Shown here: one piece after another, positions 1-8,197 of the stretch
Position numbering within the stretch: the stretch's first letter is position 1
Layout: every line of letters starts with the position of its first letter
Origin: Metaruminococcus_A sp003150405
Lineage (GTDB): Bacteria > Bacillota > Clostridia > Oscillospirales > Ruminococcaceae
Assembly (NCBI GenBank): GCA_902489745.1
Contig: CABUBB010000001.1
Location: forward strand, 186,001 to 250,000
Direction: 5' to 3'
DNA: 64,000 bases
Program-made: the position numbers and the translations under genes
Notes under the pieces: model-generated
What the model was told of the DNA's origin: nothing
Database searches by the model: none
Seen by the model: only the letters and a program-made list of their open reading frames with translations

Positions 1-1376
1 GCAGAGGTGACATTCCTTTCGGCGGGTTCGTTAAGCCGGGCAATTTCCGGCGCTTTCTTCAATGCGGCTTCCAGTTTTGAGCTGCGCTTCTTTTGGGCTG
101 GGATCAGTCCTCCAAACAGTGAAGTCTGCCCGTTGATGGTTTCAATTTCCGATTGCTCCAGCAACCGGATTTTCCCGTATTCTCCATCATAACCGGGAAT
201 GCGTTCCACCCTTCCGGCCCGCAGCCGCCGGATACCCTCCGCTACACAGGGCCCTGTGGTACGTTCAATTTCTTCCGGCGGAATCTCCCGCAGGATGCGG
301 AATTCCGGCCCCAGTTTGTGCAGCATGGCTTCATAAGCGGCGTTTACCTTGGTACTGGCAGGAGAAAGTCCGGTGGAGCCTGCAATAACCTCTGGAAGCG
401 GCACAAGACTTTCAAATGGATGTGCCGCTGGAAGGCAAAAACCCTCCGCACGGTCGGCAAGCTCCTCCACCCGGTGCTGTACGCCGATGGTGATTTTTTT
501 GCCGCAGACTGGGCATCGTCCGCCCAGCTTTTCCGTTTCCGTAGGGGTCAGGCTAAGGCCGCAGTTCCTGTGGCCGTCATAGTGGTACTTTCCTTCCTCC
601 GGGAAAAATTCAATGGTTCCAGCAAGCCCTTCGCCCCGTAAGGCTTTTGCCAGCCCCTGGTAGGAGAGCGGCGCGTCAATGAGGTTTGCCTCCCGCCCCA
701 GCTTGGCAGGGGAGTGTGCGTCCGAATTGGAGATGAGGATGAACCGATCCAGCGCCGAAACGCGCCAGTTCATTGGCGGGTCAGAGGAAAGCCCGGTCTC
801 CAGTGCGTGGATGTATGGAGTCAAATCCTCATAGCATTCCTCTATGGTGTCAAATCCAGAAAAGGCTCCGAACAGCGAAAAGTGTGGCGTCCAAATATGT
901 GCTGGGACAAAAATGGCGTCCGGACAGCTTTCTAACGTAATTTCCAGCAAATCGCGGCTGTCCAGCCCAAGAATAGGCCGTCCGTCGGAATGGATGTTGC
1001 CAATCGCCTCCAGCTTGAGGGCAAGCTGTTCCGCCTCCTCAAGCCCAGGGAGCAGGATGAGGTTGTGCACCTTGCGTACCCGCCCGTTTTTCTTGTAAAT
1101 GGAGCTGATTTCCCCAGTCACCACAAACCGCGGCCTGTCCGCAGATGAGACGGTGGGATCATCCAGCCGGAGCTCTTCCCGCAGGGTGTAAAGCCCTTCT
1201 TCAGCCGGGATAAGCCGCTGTTTCAGAATCTGCCGCCATGCAGGATGGGTAAAATCCCCAGTACCCACCAGCCCAATCCCTTTGCGCCGCGCCCAGAGGT
1301 CGAGGTGTTCCGGGTCGCAATCCTTGCTGGTCGCCCGGGAATAACTGGAATGAATGTGTAAATCAGCAATATACAT
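1..1376 (-). CDS. PHP-domain / endonuclease Q family protein (partial, runs off left edge)
   Basis: The frame opens at an ATG preceded by AGGTGA and reads leftward off the window, so the C-terminus is missing. The N-terminus (MYIADLHIHSSYSRAT) carries the HIHS signature of PHP phosphoesterases, and a later ISNSDAHS segment supplies further metal ligands. Further on, a Cys pair (one Cys, then CPVC) looks like a zinc ribbon. This order (PHP then zinc ribbon) matches the TIGR00375 group that includes archaeal endonuclease Q, which nicks DNA 5' of deaminated bases. Repair activity in this organism is inferred, not shown. Sometimes the family is fused to or followed by a UvrD-like helicase, which cannot be seen here. 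The promoter lies back to back with that of the MBL gene. Confidence 0.75.
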   Translation of the reverse strand, partial: MYIADLHIHSSYSRATSKDCDPEHLDLWARRKGIGLVGTGDFTHPAWRQILKQRLIPAEEGLYTLREELRLDDPTVSSADRPRFVVTGEISSIYKKNGRVRKVHNLILLPGLEEAEQLALKLEAIGNIHSDGRPILGLDSRDLLEITLESCPDAIFVPAHIWTPHFSLFGAFSGFDTIEECYEDLTPYIHALETGLSSDPPMNWRVSALDRFILISNSDAHSPAKLGREANLIDAPLSYQGLAKALRGEGLAGTIEFFPEEGKYHYDGHRNCGLSLTPTETEKLGGRCPVCGKKITIGVQHRVEELADRAEGFCLPAAHPFESLVPLPEVIAGSTGLSPASTKVNAAYEAMLHKLGPEFRILREIPPEEIERTTGPCVAEGIRRLRAGRVERIPGYDGEYGKIRLLEQSEIETINGQTSLFGGLIPAQKKRSSKLEAALKKAPEIARLNEPAERNVTS

Positions 1377-1407
1377 CGTCTTCACCTGCGCTTTTTCAGA
1401 TAGCATC

Positions 1408-1436
1408 ATTATAGCTTTTTCGACAGGAACTTGCAA
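1408..1436 (-). promoter_or_regulatory. SigA-type promoter of the PHP gene, with a Spo0A-box-like heptamer in the spacer
   Basis: On the minus strand TTGCAA (1436-1431), a 17-nt spacer and TATAAT (1413-1408) form a near-consensus promoter 32 nt upstream of the ATG. The spacer contains TGTCGAA (1425-1419), identical to the core 0A box. Function of that heptamer is inference, because a 7-mer recurs by chance in a window this size. Confidence 0.7.
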
Positions 1437-1438
1437 GA

Positions 1439-1467
1439 TTGCACCCCGCTTTGCGGTGCGGTATAAT
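1439..1467 (+). promoter_or_regulatory. SigA-type promoter of the MBL-fold hydrolase
   Basis: TTGCAC (1439-1444), a 17-nt spacer and TATAAT (1462-1467), ending 25 nt before the chosen ATG. It abuts the divergent promoter at 1408-1436, so the two -35 hexamers are two bases apart. Confidence 0.75.
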
Positions 1468-1492
1468 ACTGGCAGAAGGGGGAGTGTCCAAT

Positions 1493-2374
1493 ATGATGGT
1501 AAAGGTTCACAGCGAATCGTATGAAAAGTCATTCGAGCAGTTTGAGCGGGATTTTATCCGTGAGCACGACGCGTTTTACCGCAATCCGGCCGCTTATTGG
1601 CTGGAGCCGTTCCGCATTGCGGGAGACCTCTACTATGTCGGAGATAAAATGGTTTGTGTCCATCTCATCGACACCGGGGAGGGGCTGTTGCTCATTGACA
1701 GCGGCTACCAGCACACCATCCATCTGCTGTTTCAGTCCATCTGGGAACTCGGTTTTTCTCCCAAAAATATCCGCTGGATTTTGCATACCCACGGCCATTT
1801 TGACCATTTCGGCGCGACCAATGAGTTGCGCGCTCTGTCCGGTGCAAAAAGCTACCTCAGTGAGACGGATGCTCGCCTGCTGGAGCAGGATCCACGCCTT
1901 GGCCTGCTCTGCTACAACCCAAATCCATACGCCCGCTTGCCGGAGGTAGATGAAACCTTTCGTGACGGCGACGTTCTTTCCTTTGGCGGCCTCCGCATCC
2001 GCTGTATTGCCACACCGGGGCACACGCCGGGCGTCATGACCTTTTTGTTTGATATTCCAGGAACCGGGAGCGTTCCCTTACGGGCGGGTCTGTTCGGTGG
2101 GACCGGAGTGCTCACCATGTACCGCGCTTTCCTGAAACGCTATGGCCAGCCGGAATCCTGCCGACAGGATTTTCTCCGCTCACTGGAAAAGGTAAAGGAA
2201 GAGCGTGTCGACATTGTTTTGGGAAACCATCCGGGCCAGAACCACACCGTTGAAAAACGGATACGTGCGCTCTCTGGCGAAACGGGCAACCCTTTTGTCG
2301 TTTCTGCGGAGTGGAAGCGTTTTGTGGTGGAAAACAGGCGGAATTTTCAGCGTTTTCTTTCTCATGACCAGTAA
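1493..2374 (+). CDS. MBL-fold metallo-hydrolase
   Basis: A 293-residue protein. The metal-binding motif HTHGHFDH and a later GHTPG segment identify a metallo-beta-lactamase-fold hydrolase with a binuclear zinc site, closest in layout to the B3-like/glyoxalase-II-like branch. No signal peptide is visible, so it should be cytoplasmic. The start at 1493 is preferred over the upstream in-frame ATG at 1439 because AGGGGGAG sits at the right distance and the promoter -10 lies in between. The substrate cannot be deduced. It is a single-gene unit, closed by the hairpin at 2390-2417. Confidence 0.8.
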   Translation: MMVKVHSESYEKSFEQFERDFIREHDAFYRNPAAYWLEPFRIAGDLYYVGDKMVCVHLIDTGEGLLLIDSGYQHTIHLLFQSIWELGFSPKNIRWILHTHGHFDHFGATNELRALSGAKSYLSETDARLLEQDPRLGLLCYNPNPYARLPEVDETFRDGDVLSFGGLRIRCIATPGHTPGVMTFLFDIPGTGSVPLRAGLFGGTGVLTMYRAFLKRYGQPESCRQDFLRSLEKVKEERVDIVLGNHPGQNHTVEKRIRALSGETGNPFVVSAEWKRFVVENRRNFQRFLSHDQ

Positions 2375-2389
2375 ATAACAGTAAACAAA

Positions 2390-2417
2390 AAGGAGCAGGG
2401 AAGAATCCCTGCTCCTT
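2390..2417. terminator. Bidirectional terminator between convergent genes
   Basis: The arms aaggagcaggg and ccctgctcctt form a perfect 11-bp stem with a 6-nt loop. A T-rich tract follows on the minus strand, so it best serves the small Cys-rich gene and may also stop the MBL transcript. Confidence 0.85.
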
Positions 2418-2431
2418 GTGCGTGTAATCGG

Positions 2432-2671
2432 TTACCAGCCGCAGCGTCTGCGCCAGCAGCCACAGCCGCACCAGGTGTTGCCGGAAGAGTTCCCGCAGCC
2501 GTTTCCGCCGCCGGAACCGCTGCCGCCGGAAATTGCGCGGAGCTGAATCGTTACAGGCACCTGTAGGGTGACAAAACCGCTGTTTGAGGCATTGCTTCCG
2601 CCTCCCTGCCATGAGCCGCGTCCAAACGCCTCGGCAAATTCATTGTCCTGGTAGAAATTTTCAAAACACAT
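2432..2671 (-). CDS. Gly/Cys-rich small protein, possibly spore-associated
   Basis: A 79-residue protein whose ATG follows GGAGG at good spacing. The first half is ordinary (MCFENFYQDNEFAEAFGRG). The second half turns into a Gly/Ser-rich stretch and ends in an unusual Cys-Trp-Arg tail (CGCGCWRRRCGW). I do not recognise a named family. Such low-complexity Cys/Gly tails occur in spore-coat and surface proteins. A SigK-like promoter can be drawn upstream (CATAACATG at 2719-2711, CACA at 2738-2735, 15-nt spacer), which would fit a mother-cell role; this is inference. The terminator at 2390-2417 follows directly. Confidence 0.6.
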   Translation of the reverse strand: MCFENFYQDNEFAEAFGRGSWQGGGSNASNSGFVTLQVPVTIQLRAISGGSGSGGGNGCGNSSGNTWCGCGCWRRRCGW

Positions 2672-3034
2672 CGTGAAGCCTCCAAACTGTCGGGCTTTTG
2701 GCCCGTATTACATGTTATGCGCCTGTCGGAAATATGTGAGAGGTGTTGAGGATTGTCATGAACTCGGTTAAGTGACCGTCCTGTTTTGCTTAGGGCAATA
2801 TTCGCTGAAAACACCTTATTTATCCCAAAATTGAGGCGGAAGATTTCGCTGGAAGCATTTATCCGTTTGACACTACCTGAGAATGGTTCGTCTGTGATAC
2901 TCGTTTCTCATAGATTCAATGGAAAATAGCCGCGTCTAAGTGTGGTATTTTGTTTACAGTTGGCGAATGAGGCGCTCCGAAGGCCGTTAATTTTATGAAA
3001 CCTTCCAATCTTGCCTGGAAACCGTTTCCGGGAA
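2672..3034. other. Gene-free stretch upstream of prs
   Basis: I see no convincing gene: reading frames here are short, lack ribosome sites and do not resemble known proteins. The left part holds the upstream region of the Cys-rich gene. The right part leads into the prs promoter, with a small hairpin ggaaaccgtttcc near 3018-3030. Confidence 0.5.
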
Positions 3035-3063
3035 TTGCGGGAATGGACTCTTTGTGGTAAAAT
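3035..3063 (+). promoter_or_regulatory. SigA-type promoter of prs
   Basis: TTGCGG (3035-3040), a 17-nt spacer and TAAAAT (3058-3063). The leader to the GTG start is about 100 nt. Confidence 0.6.
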
Positions 3064-3173
3064 AATGTTGAATAATTGCGAATATGGAAGTTTTGAACGG
3101 TTTGATAATGGTACAACGAGCGGCCGCTGTGCGTAAAAACGGCTGTCCGGCAGGCAAGAAGGGTGGTTTTTTT

Positions 3174-4295
3174 GTGGAACAAACCAATACGGAAAATCTA
3201 GGGCTTATTTGTATGAAAGGGTGCGAGGCGTTTTGTGACCAAATCCAGTACTACATCCGGAAATGGCACGATACCGACCGTCACTACATTATTCATGCGG
3301 ACTGCCCCCGCTTCGCGACGGGGGAGGGAAAGGGCATTGTCCTTGAATCCATCCGCGGTCGGGATATTTTTATCATCACCGATCCATTCAATTACAGCGT
3401 AACCTACCAGATGTACGGCCGGGAGGTTCCCATGAGCCCGGATGACCATTTCCAGGATTTAAAACGCATCATTCTCGCCATCGGCGGCAAAGCAAAGCGT
3501 ATTACTGTCATCATGCCCATGCTTTATGAAGGCCGCCAGCACAAACGTACTTTTCGCGAGTCCCTGGACTGTGCTGCCGCTTTGCAGGAGCTGGTTCACA
3601 TGGGCGTTTCCAACATTGTTACCTTTGACGCACATGACGGCAGAGTGCAAAATGCCATCCCGCTGAGCGGGTTTGACAATATGCGTCCCACTTACCAGAT
3701 GATCAAGGCGCTTGTCAAGCACGAGGAACATGTGGTGTTTGACTCCAGGCATATGATCATTGTTTCCCCGGACGCCGGCGGCGTTAGCCGCTGCCTCAGC
3801 TACTCCTCGGTGCTCAATTTGGAAATGGGCATGTTCTACAAACGCCGCAACCTTTCCCGTATTGTCGATGGTACCAATCCAATCGAATCCCACGAATACA
3901 TCGGCAGCGATCTCACCGGCAAGGATGTCATTGTTGTCGACGATATGATCTCCTCTGGTACCTCGCTTATTGATACCTTTGCGCAGCTCAAGGCCAAGGG
4001 CGCCAGCCGTATCTTCAGTTTTATTACCTTCGGTTTGTTCTGCAACGGCCTTGAAATTTTCGACCGCGCCTACGAGCAGGGGCTGTTTGATCGGATTTAT
4101 GTCACCAATCTCATCTACCGCAATGAGGAACTGCTCCACCGTCCTTGGGTTGTGGATGTAGACCTCTCCAAGTACACCGCCTATGTCATTGACGCCATTC
4201 ATCACGATGCATCGGTCGGCGAAATCATTGACCCAAACAAAAAAATCCTCACCCTGCTTCACAATATGGAGCAGAAAGCTGCATTGCAGGTTTAA
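3174..4295 (+). CDS. prs: Ribose-phosphate pyrophosphokinase (PRPP synthetase), long clostridial form
   Basis: Makes PRPP from ribose 5-phosphate and ATP for purine, pyrimidine, His, Trp and NAD synthesis in the cytoplasm. In the 373-residue product the PRPP-binding loop VIVVDDMISSGTS lies at about 252-264, and FDAHDGRVQ (about 151-159) corresponds to the catalytic flexible-loop/metal segment of the family. It is longer than the usual roughly 315 residues because of N-terminal and internal additions, as in a clostridial subgroup. I chose GTG at 3174 because GGGTGG lies 7 nt before it. The in-frame ATG at 3084 would add 30 residues that look unlike the family. A terminator follows at 4315. Confidence 0.9.
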   Translation: MEQTNTENLGLICMKGCEAFCDQIQYYIRKWHDTDRHYIIHADCPRFATGEGKGIVLESIRGRDIFIITDPFNYSVTYQMYGREVPMSPDDHFQDLKRIILAIGGKAKRITVIMPMLYEGRQHKRTFRESLDCAAALQELVHMGVSNIVTFDAHDGRVQNAIPLSGFDNMRPTYQMIKALVKHEEHVVFDSRHMIIVSPDAGGVSRCLSYSSVLNLEMGMFYKRRNLSRIVDGTNPIESHEYIGSDLTGKDVIVVDDMISSGTSLIDTFAQLKAKGASRIFSFITFGLFCNGLEIFDRAYEQGLFDRIYVTNLIYRNEELLHRPWVVDVDLSKYTAYVIDAIHHDASVGEIIDPNKKILTLLHNMEQKAALQV

Positions 4296-4314
4296 ATTCT
4301 GCATCAGCTCTTTG

Positions 4315-4349
4315 GCAGGCGAACCTTTAGAGGGGTTTGCCTGCTTTTT
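4315..4349 (+). terminator. Rho-independent terminator after prs
   Basis: Stem gcaggcgaacc / ggtttgcctgc (one G-T pair), loop of about 8 nt, then TTTTT. A second small hairpin (aaggatac / gtatcctt, 4414-4438) follows without a T run. Confidence 0.85.
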
Positions 4350-4466
4350 GTTGTTTCTGCCGGTGGGGACAGAGGGGACTTTAGAAACGTCGGTACCTGC
4401 CTTGTGCCGAATAAAGGATACTATGCGCGGGTATCCTTACGTTTAAATGCCATAGGTGCGGCTTCG

Positions 4467-4495
4467 TTGCATCCGCTGGTTCGTCGTGCTATAAT
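4467..4495 (+). promoter_or_regulatory. SigA-type promoter of the small membrane protein
   Basis: TTGCAT (4467-4472), a 17-nt spacer and TATAAT (4490-4495), placed 33 nt before the ATG. Confidence 0.75.
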
Positions 4496-4527
4496 GAAAA
4501 TAACAACAGCGTTTGGAGGGAATATGG

Positions 4528-4839
4528 ATGGATTTGGGTTACATATTGCTGCTTCTGCTGGGCGTTTTTATGATTGTAATTGGTATTTTCAACTGGAAGG
4601 GCAACATTGCTTCCATCCACTGGTACAATCGCCGTAAAGTAATACCGGAGGATGTGCCGAAGTACGGTAGAGCAATGGGTGCCGGCACCATAGTGATCGG
4701 CTTGGGTATGGCGGTTACAGCCGTCCTGCAAATGTTTTTATGTTTGGAAAACCTGTTTTACATTACGGTTGCCGGTATTGCAGTGGGGCTTGCTATCATG
4801 CTCTGGGCCCAGTTTAAGTATAATAAAGGAATTTTTTAA
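4528..4839 (+). CDS. Small membrane protein with three predicted helices (DUF3784-like)
   Basis: A 103-residue protein with hydrophobic segments at about 3-21, 50-70 and 76-95. A polar loop between the first two contains WYNRRKVIPEDVPKYGR. This layout resembles DUF3784-type proteins, which have no assigned function, but the match is by eye only. ATG 4528 is supported by GGAGGG 7 nt upstream, and the alternative TTG at 4513 would overlap that site. It has its own promoter and terminator, so it is monocistronic. Confidence 0.75.
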   Translation: MDLGYILLLLLGVFMIVIGIFNWKGNIASIHWYNRRKVIPEDVPKYGRAMGAGTIVIGLGMAVTAVLQMFLCLENLFYITVAGIAVGLAIMLWAQFKYNKGIF

Positions 4840-4874
4840 GCCCATAGCTGTTTTCTGAAAATAGTTTTTTTGAA

Positions 4875-4909
4875 CAAAAGGCCGTCTCCGGATTTGAGGC
4901 GGCCTTTTG
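4875..4909 (+). terminator. Rho-independent terminator
   Basis: A 14-bp stem with one G-T pair (caaaaggccgtctc / gaggcggccttttg) around a 7-nt loop. A further short hairpin cctgct/agcagg follows at 4924-4939. Confidence 0.85.
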
Positions 4910-4972
4910 CGCGGTTGTTGAAGCCTGCTTTTTAGCAGGATGTTTCTGTTTGGCTCAAATGGGGAAAATGTA

Positions 4973-5001
4973 TTGGCAATGGCGTAAAGTTATGGTATAA
5001 T
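4973..5001 (+). promoter_or_regulatory. SigA-type promoter of putP
   Basis: TTGGCA (4973-4978), a 17-nt spacer and TATAAT (4996-5001), about 50 nt before the start codon. Confidence 0.8.
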
Positions 5002-5050
5002 TTCCCTATCTATTATCATGATTCATCAAAATAAAGAGAGGGAAATGAGA

Positions 5051-6598
5051 ATGTCAGGCAATGACGTATGGACTATCATCGCTTTTGGCTGTTATCTCCT
5101 TGTCATGATGGGGATTGGCCTGTTCTACTACAAAAAAACCAAAAATTCAGAGGATTACTTCCTAGGCGGGCGCAGCCTCGGCGGCTGGGTCGCCGCCCTC
5201 AGCGCACAGGCATCGGATATGAGCGGCTGGCTGCTCATGGGTCTGCCGGGAGCCATTTATGCGTTTGGTACCGGCCAAATCTGGATTGCCGTCGGCCTCG
5301 CTATCGGTACCATCCTCAACTGGATTCTTGTCTGCTCGCGCCTGCGCCGTTATACCATCCGCGCCGGCAATGCGCTCACTTTGCCGGAATTTTTTGAAAA
5401 CCGCTTCCATGACAGCCGTAAAATTCTCCGTGTTGCTTCGTCGCTGTTTATCATGATTTTTTTCCTGGTCTACACTGCGTCGGGTTTTTCGGCGGGCGCT
5501 AAGCTGTTTTCGGCGGTTTTTGACATCGATTATACCATTGCGCTTTCCATTGGTGTTTTTGTCATTTTGGTTTATACCTTCCTAGGCGGCTTCCTCGCCG
5601 TTTGCTGGACCGACTTTGTGCAGGGCTTTATGATGCTCATCTCGCTCATGGTCGTCCCTATTTTTGCAATTAGCATGATGGGCGGGGCAGAAGAAACCGT
5701 CGAAATTCTCAACGGACTTGGCACCAATTTTCTTAATCCGCTTTATGACAATGGCAATCCCCAGAGCTTTGTCGGCATTTTGTCACAGTTGGCATGGGCG
5801 TTGGGCTACTTCGGCATGCCGCATATCCTTGTCCGTTTTATGGCCATTAAAAATGAAAAGGAAGTCCGCAAATCCCGTAAAATCGGCATTACCTGGGTGG
5901 TTATTTCGCTTTCCACCGCTTGTTTGATGGGCGCTGTCGGTCGTGCGTTCTTTGTCAACGCCCCAATTGATAATTCTGAAAATGTTTTTATTGAAATGAT
6001 CGGCAAGGTCTTTACTGACAATTTACATATCCCGTTCATCGGCGGGCTGTTGCTCTGCGGTATTCTGGCGGCCATTATGTCCACTGCGGATTCCCAGCTT
6101 CTGGTCACAGCCTCCTCGATTTCGGAGGATGTCTATAAGGGCGTTATCAGTAAAAAAGCGAGCGACCGCAGTATGCTCATGGTCAGCCGTATTACGGTGC
6201 TCGTTGTTTCTGTTGTCGCGTTTTTAATCGCATTGGATCCGAACAGCAGCGTTATGGGGCTGGTCTCCAACGCCTGGGCAGGTTTCGGCGCCACTTTTGG
6301 TCCGGTCGTCCTGCTGGGTTTGTTCTGGCGGCGGTCCAATATGGCTGGTGCGGCTGCCGGTATGATTGGCGGCGGGCTCACCGTCATCCTTTGGGATTAT
6401 ATTCAGCTTGGCAATAGTACGCTTGCGTCTGCAACCGGGCTTTATTCGTTGGTACCTGGCTTCCTGGTCAATATCCTGCTGATGGTGGTCATCAGCCTGC
6501 TCACGAAAAAACCTAGTGCCGAAATGCTTCAGGAATTTGACGATGTTAAGGCTTCTAAAGGCTTGGAGGTAACCGTCTCCGTTTCTGAGGCGGAATAA
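5051..6598 (+). CDS. putP: Sodium/proline symporter (SSS family)
   Basis: Imports L-proline with Na+ across the cytoplasmic membrane, for nutrition or osmoprotection. The 515-residue product is full length for PutP and has the expected 12-13 hydrophobic segments. Recognisable family stretches are SEDYFLGGRSLGGW near the N-terminus, then ALSAQASDMSGWLLMGLPG, and the helix with ILAAIMSTADSQLL, where conserved Ser/Thr residues contribute to Na+ binding. Three in-frame ATGs occur (5018, 5045, 5051). The last lies 8 nt after GAGAGG and was chosen. The gene is monocistronic, closed by a 15-bp hairpin. Specificity for proline is inferred from overall similarity. Confidence 0.9.
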   Translation: MSGNDVWTIIAFGCYLLVMMGIGLFYYKKTKNSEDYFLGGRSLGGWVAALSAQASDMSGWLLMGLPGAIYAFGTGQIWIAVGLAIGTILNWILVCSRLRRYTIRAGNALTLPEFFENRFHDSRKILRVASSLFIMIFFLVYTASGFSAGAKLFSAVFDIDYTIALSIGVFVILVYTFLGGFLAVCWTDFVQGFMMLISLMVVPIFAISMMGGAEETVEILNGLGTNFLNPLYDNGNPQSFVGILSQLAWALGYFGMPHILVRFMAIKNEKEVRKSRKIGITWVVISLSTACLMGAVGRAFFVNAPIDNSENVFIEMIGKVFTDNLHIPFIGGLLLCGILAAIMSTADSQLLVTASSISEDVYKGVISKKASDRSMLMVSRITVLVVSVVAFLIALDPNSSVMGLVSNAWAGFGATFGPVVLLGLFWRRSNMAGAAAGMIGGGLTVILWDYIQLGNSTLASATGLYSLVPGFLVNILLMVVISLLTKKPSAEMLQEFDDVKASKGLEVTVSVSEAE

Positions 6599-6631
6599 AA
6601 GAAATTTACGCCTTAATACTGTATTGTAAAG

Positions 6632-6671
6632 AAAAAGCCATCCGAAATTATGCGGATTCGGATGGCTTTTT
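6632..6671 (+). terminator. Rho-independent terminator after putP
   Basis: A 15-bp perfect stem (aaaaagccatccgaa / ttcggatggcttttt) with a 10-nt loop and T-rich downstream sequence. Confidence 0.9.
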
Positions 6672-6753
6672 TCTTTTCACAGTCCTTTTGTTTGCAGTGC
6701 CGTTGCTGTACAAAAGAGGAGTATAGTATTATCTTGCGGGAAATGGGGCTTAT

Positions 6754-7506
6754 ATGAAGAAAAAACGTGTCATTCTGCTGTTATCCGGCTTTTTGGCCAT
6801 CCTTCTTTTGATTACGGCTTTCACCGTATTTTTGCTGTTTTGGAATGGAATTCTTCAATTTAATAATCCCTCTAAGGAGCAATATCCGGTCCGTGGTGTC
6901 GATGTTTCCGCTTACCAGGGAATTATCGACTGGGAGCTCCTGTCCGAGCAGGATATTTCCTTCGCCTTTATTAAGGCGACCGAGGGCAGCAGCTTTGTGG
7001 ATGAACGCTTTTTCTATAATTACGCAGAAGCACAGAAAACAAATTTACGGGTAGGGGCTTACCATTTTTTTAGCTATGACAGTACAGGAGAAGCGCAGGC
7101 TGCCCATTTTATCCGTACCGTAGCGAAAACGGAAGATATGCTTCCTCCTGTAATTGATGTGGAATTTTACGGGGATAAAGAGGCTAAACCTCCGGAACGG
7201 GAACAAACGATCGCTCAGCTCGGCGTTATGGTTGAAAAATTAAAGACCCATTATGGGGTAACGCCAATCCTTTACGCAACCGAGAAATCCTATCAGTTAT
7301 ATCTTGCAGGTGCATTTCCGGATTGTGATATCTGGATCCGCAGCGTTCTGACTTCCCCCAGGCTTTCAGACAACCGGAACTGGACTTTTTGGCAGTTCTC
7401 CAACCGAGCACGTTTGTATGGATATTCCGGTAAAGAAGCCTTCATTGACCTGAATATTTTTTATGGCGGTGAACAAGAGTTTGCACGGTATGGCATTCCG
7501 TACTGA
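6754..7506 (+). CDS. GH25 family muramidase (lysozyme), membrane-anchored or secreted
   Basis: A 250-residue protein with a lysine-rich start and one strong hydrophobic segment (about 7-31) that would anchor it in or export it through the membrane. The rest is a glycoside hydrolase family 25 domain: GVDVSAYQG contributes Asp50, and PPVIDVEF contributes Asp135 and Glu137, matching the family's acidic catalytic residues. The WTFWQFSNRA segment near the C-terminus is also typical. GH25 enzymes cleave the MurNAc-GlcNAc bond of peptidoglycan, so a role in wall turnover is likely. The ribosome site (GGGG) is weak. No cell-wall-binding repeats are present. Confidence 0.85.
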   Translation: MKKKRVILLLSGFLAILLLITAFTVFLLFWNGILQFNNPSKEQYPVRGVDVSAYQGIIDWELLSEQDISFAFIKATEGSSFVDERFFYNYAEAQKTNLRVGAYHFFSYDSTGEAQAAHFIRTVAKTEDMLPPVIDVEFYGDKEAKPPEREQTIAQLGVMVEKLKTHYGVTPILYATEKSYQLYLAGAFPDCDIWIRSVLTSPRLSDNRNWTFWQFSNRARLYGYSGKEAFIDLNIFYGGEQEFARYGIPY

Positions 7507-7589
7507 GCGAAGGGGGCAGATGCCTATGCGGCATAAGAAAAGATAGTATTGTTGGTTTTGCGTTTCAAATCTTGAAAGAAGGTTTTATT

Positions 7590-8057
7590 ATGCAGTTTAA
7601 GAATCCGCTGTTGGTCGTAGAAAATATGGAACGGACTGTTGCGTTTTATAAAAAGGTTTTAGGGCTTCGGGTGGTTATGGATTTTGGCGCCAATGTCACT
7701 ATGACCGGTGGAGTCTGTTTTCAGACAAAGGAGAGCTGGAAGGATTTTCTCCAGGTTCCGCAGGAACGCATCACCTTCGGCGGACTGGACGCTGAACTAT
7801 ACTTTGAAGAAGATTGTTTTGACGATTTTCTCCAAAAGCTGAGTACACTGGATCAAATCCAACTGGTCCATCCGGCCATTGAACATCGCTGGGGACAGCG
7901 GGCGGTCCGTTTTTTGGATCCGGACGGGCACGTCGTTGAAGTGGGGGAAAATATGAAGGCCGTTTGCCGGCGTTTTCTGGCACAGGGCATGACCGAACAG
8001 GAGGCGGCTGAACGGATGGACGTTCCGCTCAAATATGTCCTCGCCTGTATGCGCTGA
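7590..8057 (+). CDS. VOC-superfamily (glyoxalase/bleomycin-resistance-like) protein
   Basis: A 155-residue protein. The first two thirds form one vicinal-oxygen-chelate module: it begins NPLLVVENMERTVAFYKKVLGL and ends VRFLDPDGHVVEVGENM, where a Glu sits in the usual metal-ligand place. A short helical tail (residues about 118-155, EQEAAERMDVPLKYVLACMR) resembles the C-terminal extension of some lactoylglutathione-lyase-like proteins. ATG 7590 is chosen because GAAAGAAGG precedes it. Substrate unknown. It stands alone between the muramidase and the SOD-like gene. Confidence 0.8.
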   Translation: MQFKNPLLVVENMERTVAFYKKVLGLRVVMDFGANVTMTGGVCFQTKESWKDFLQVPQERITFGGLDAELYFEEDCFDDFLQKLSTLDQIQLVHPAIEHRWGQRAVRFLDPDGHVVEVGENMKAVCRRFLAQGMTEQEAAERMDVPLKYVLACMR

Positions 8058-8197
8058 ATCAAGTGGTAAAAGCCGTCTTTACGGAGCGGCAGAAAGAACA
8101 GATAGTACTCCCAACGCCACCCAAAGCGGAAAATCATTCGCCCCGTTTCAACAATTTTTGCTCTTCCGCATAGGATAAACGGAAGGCGGTGATTGGT

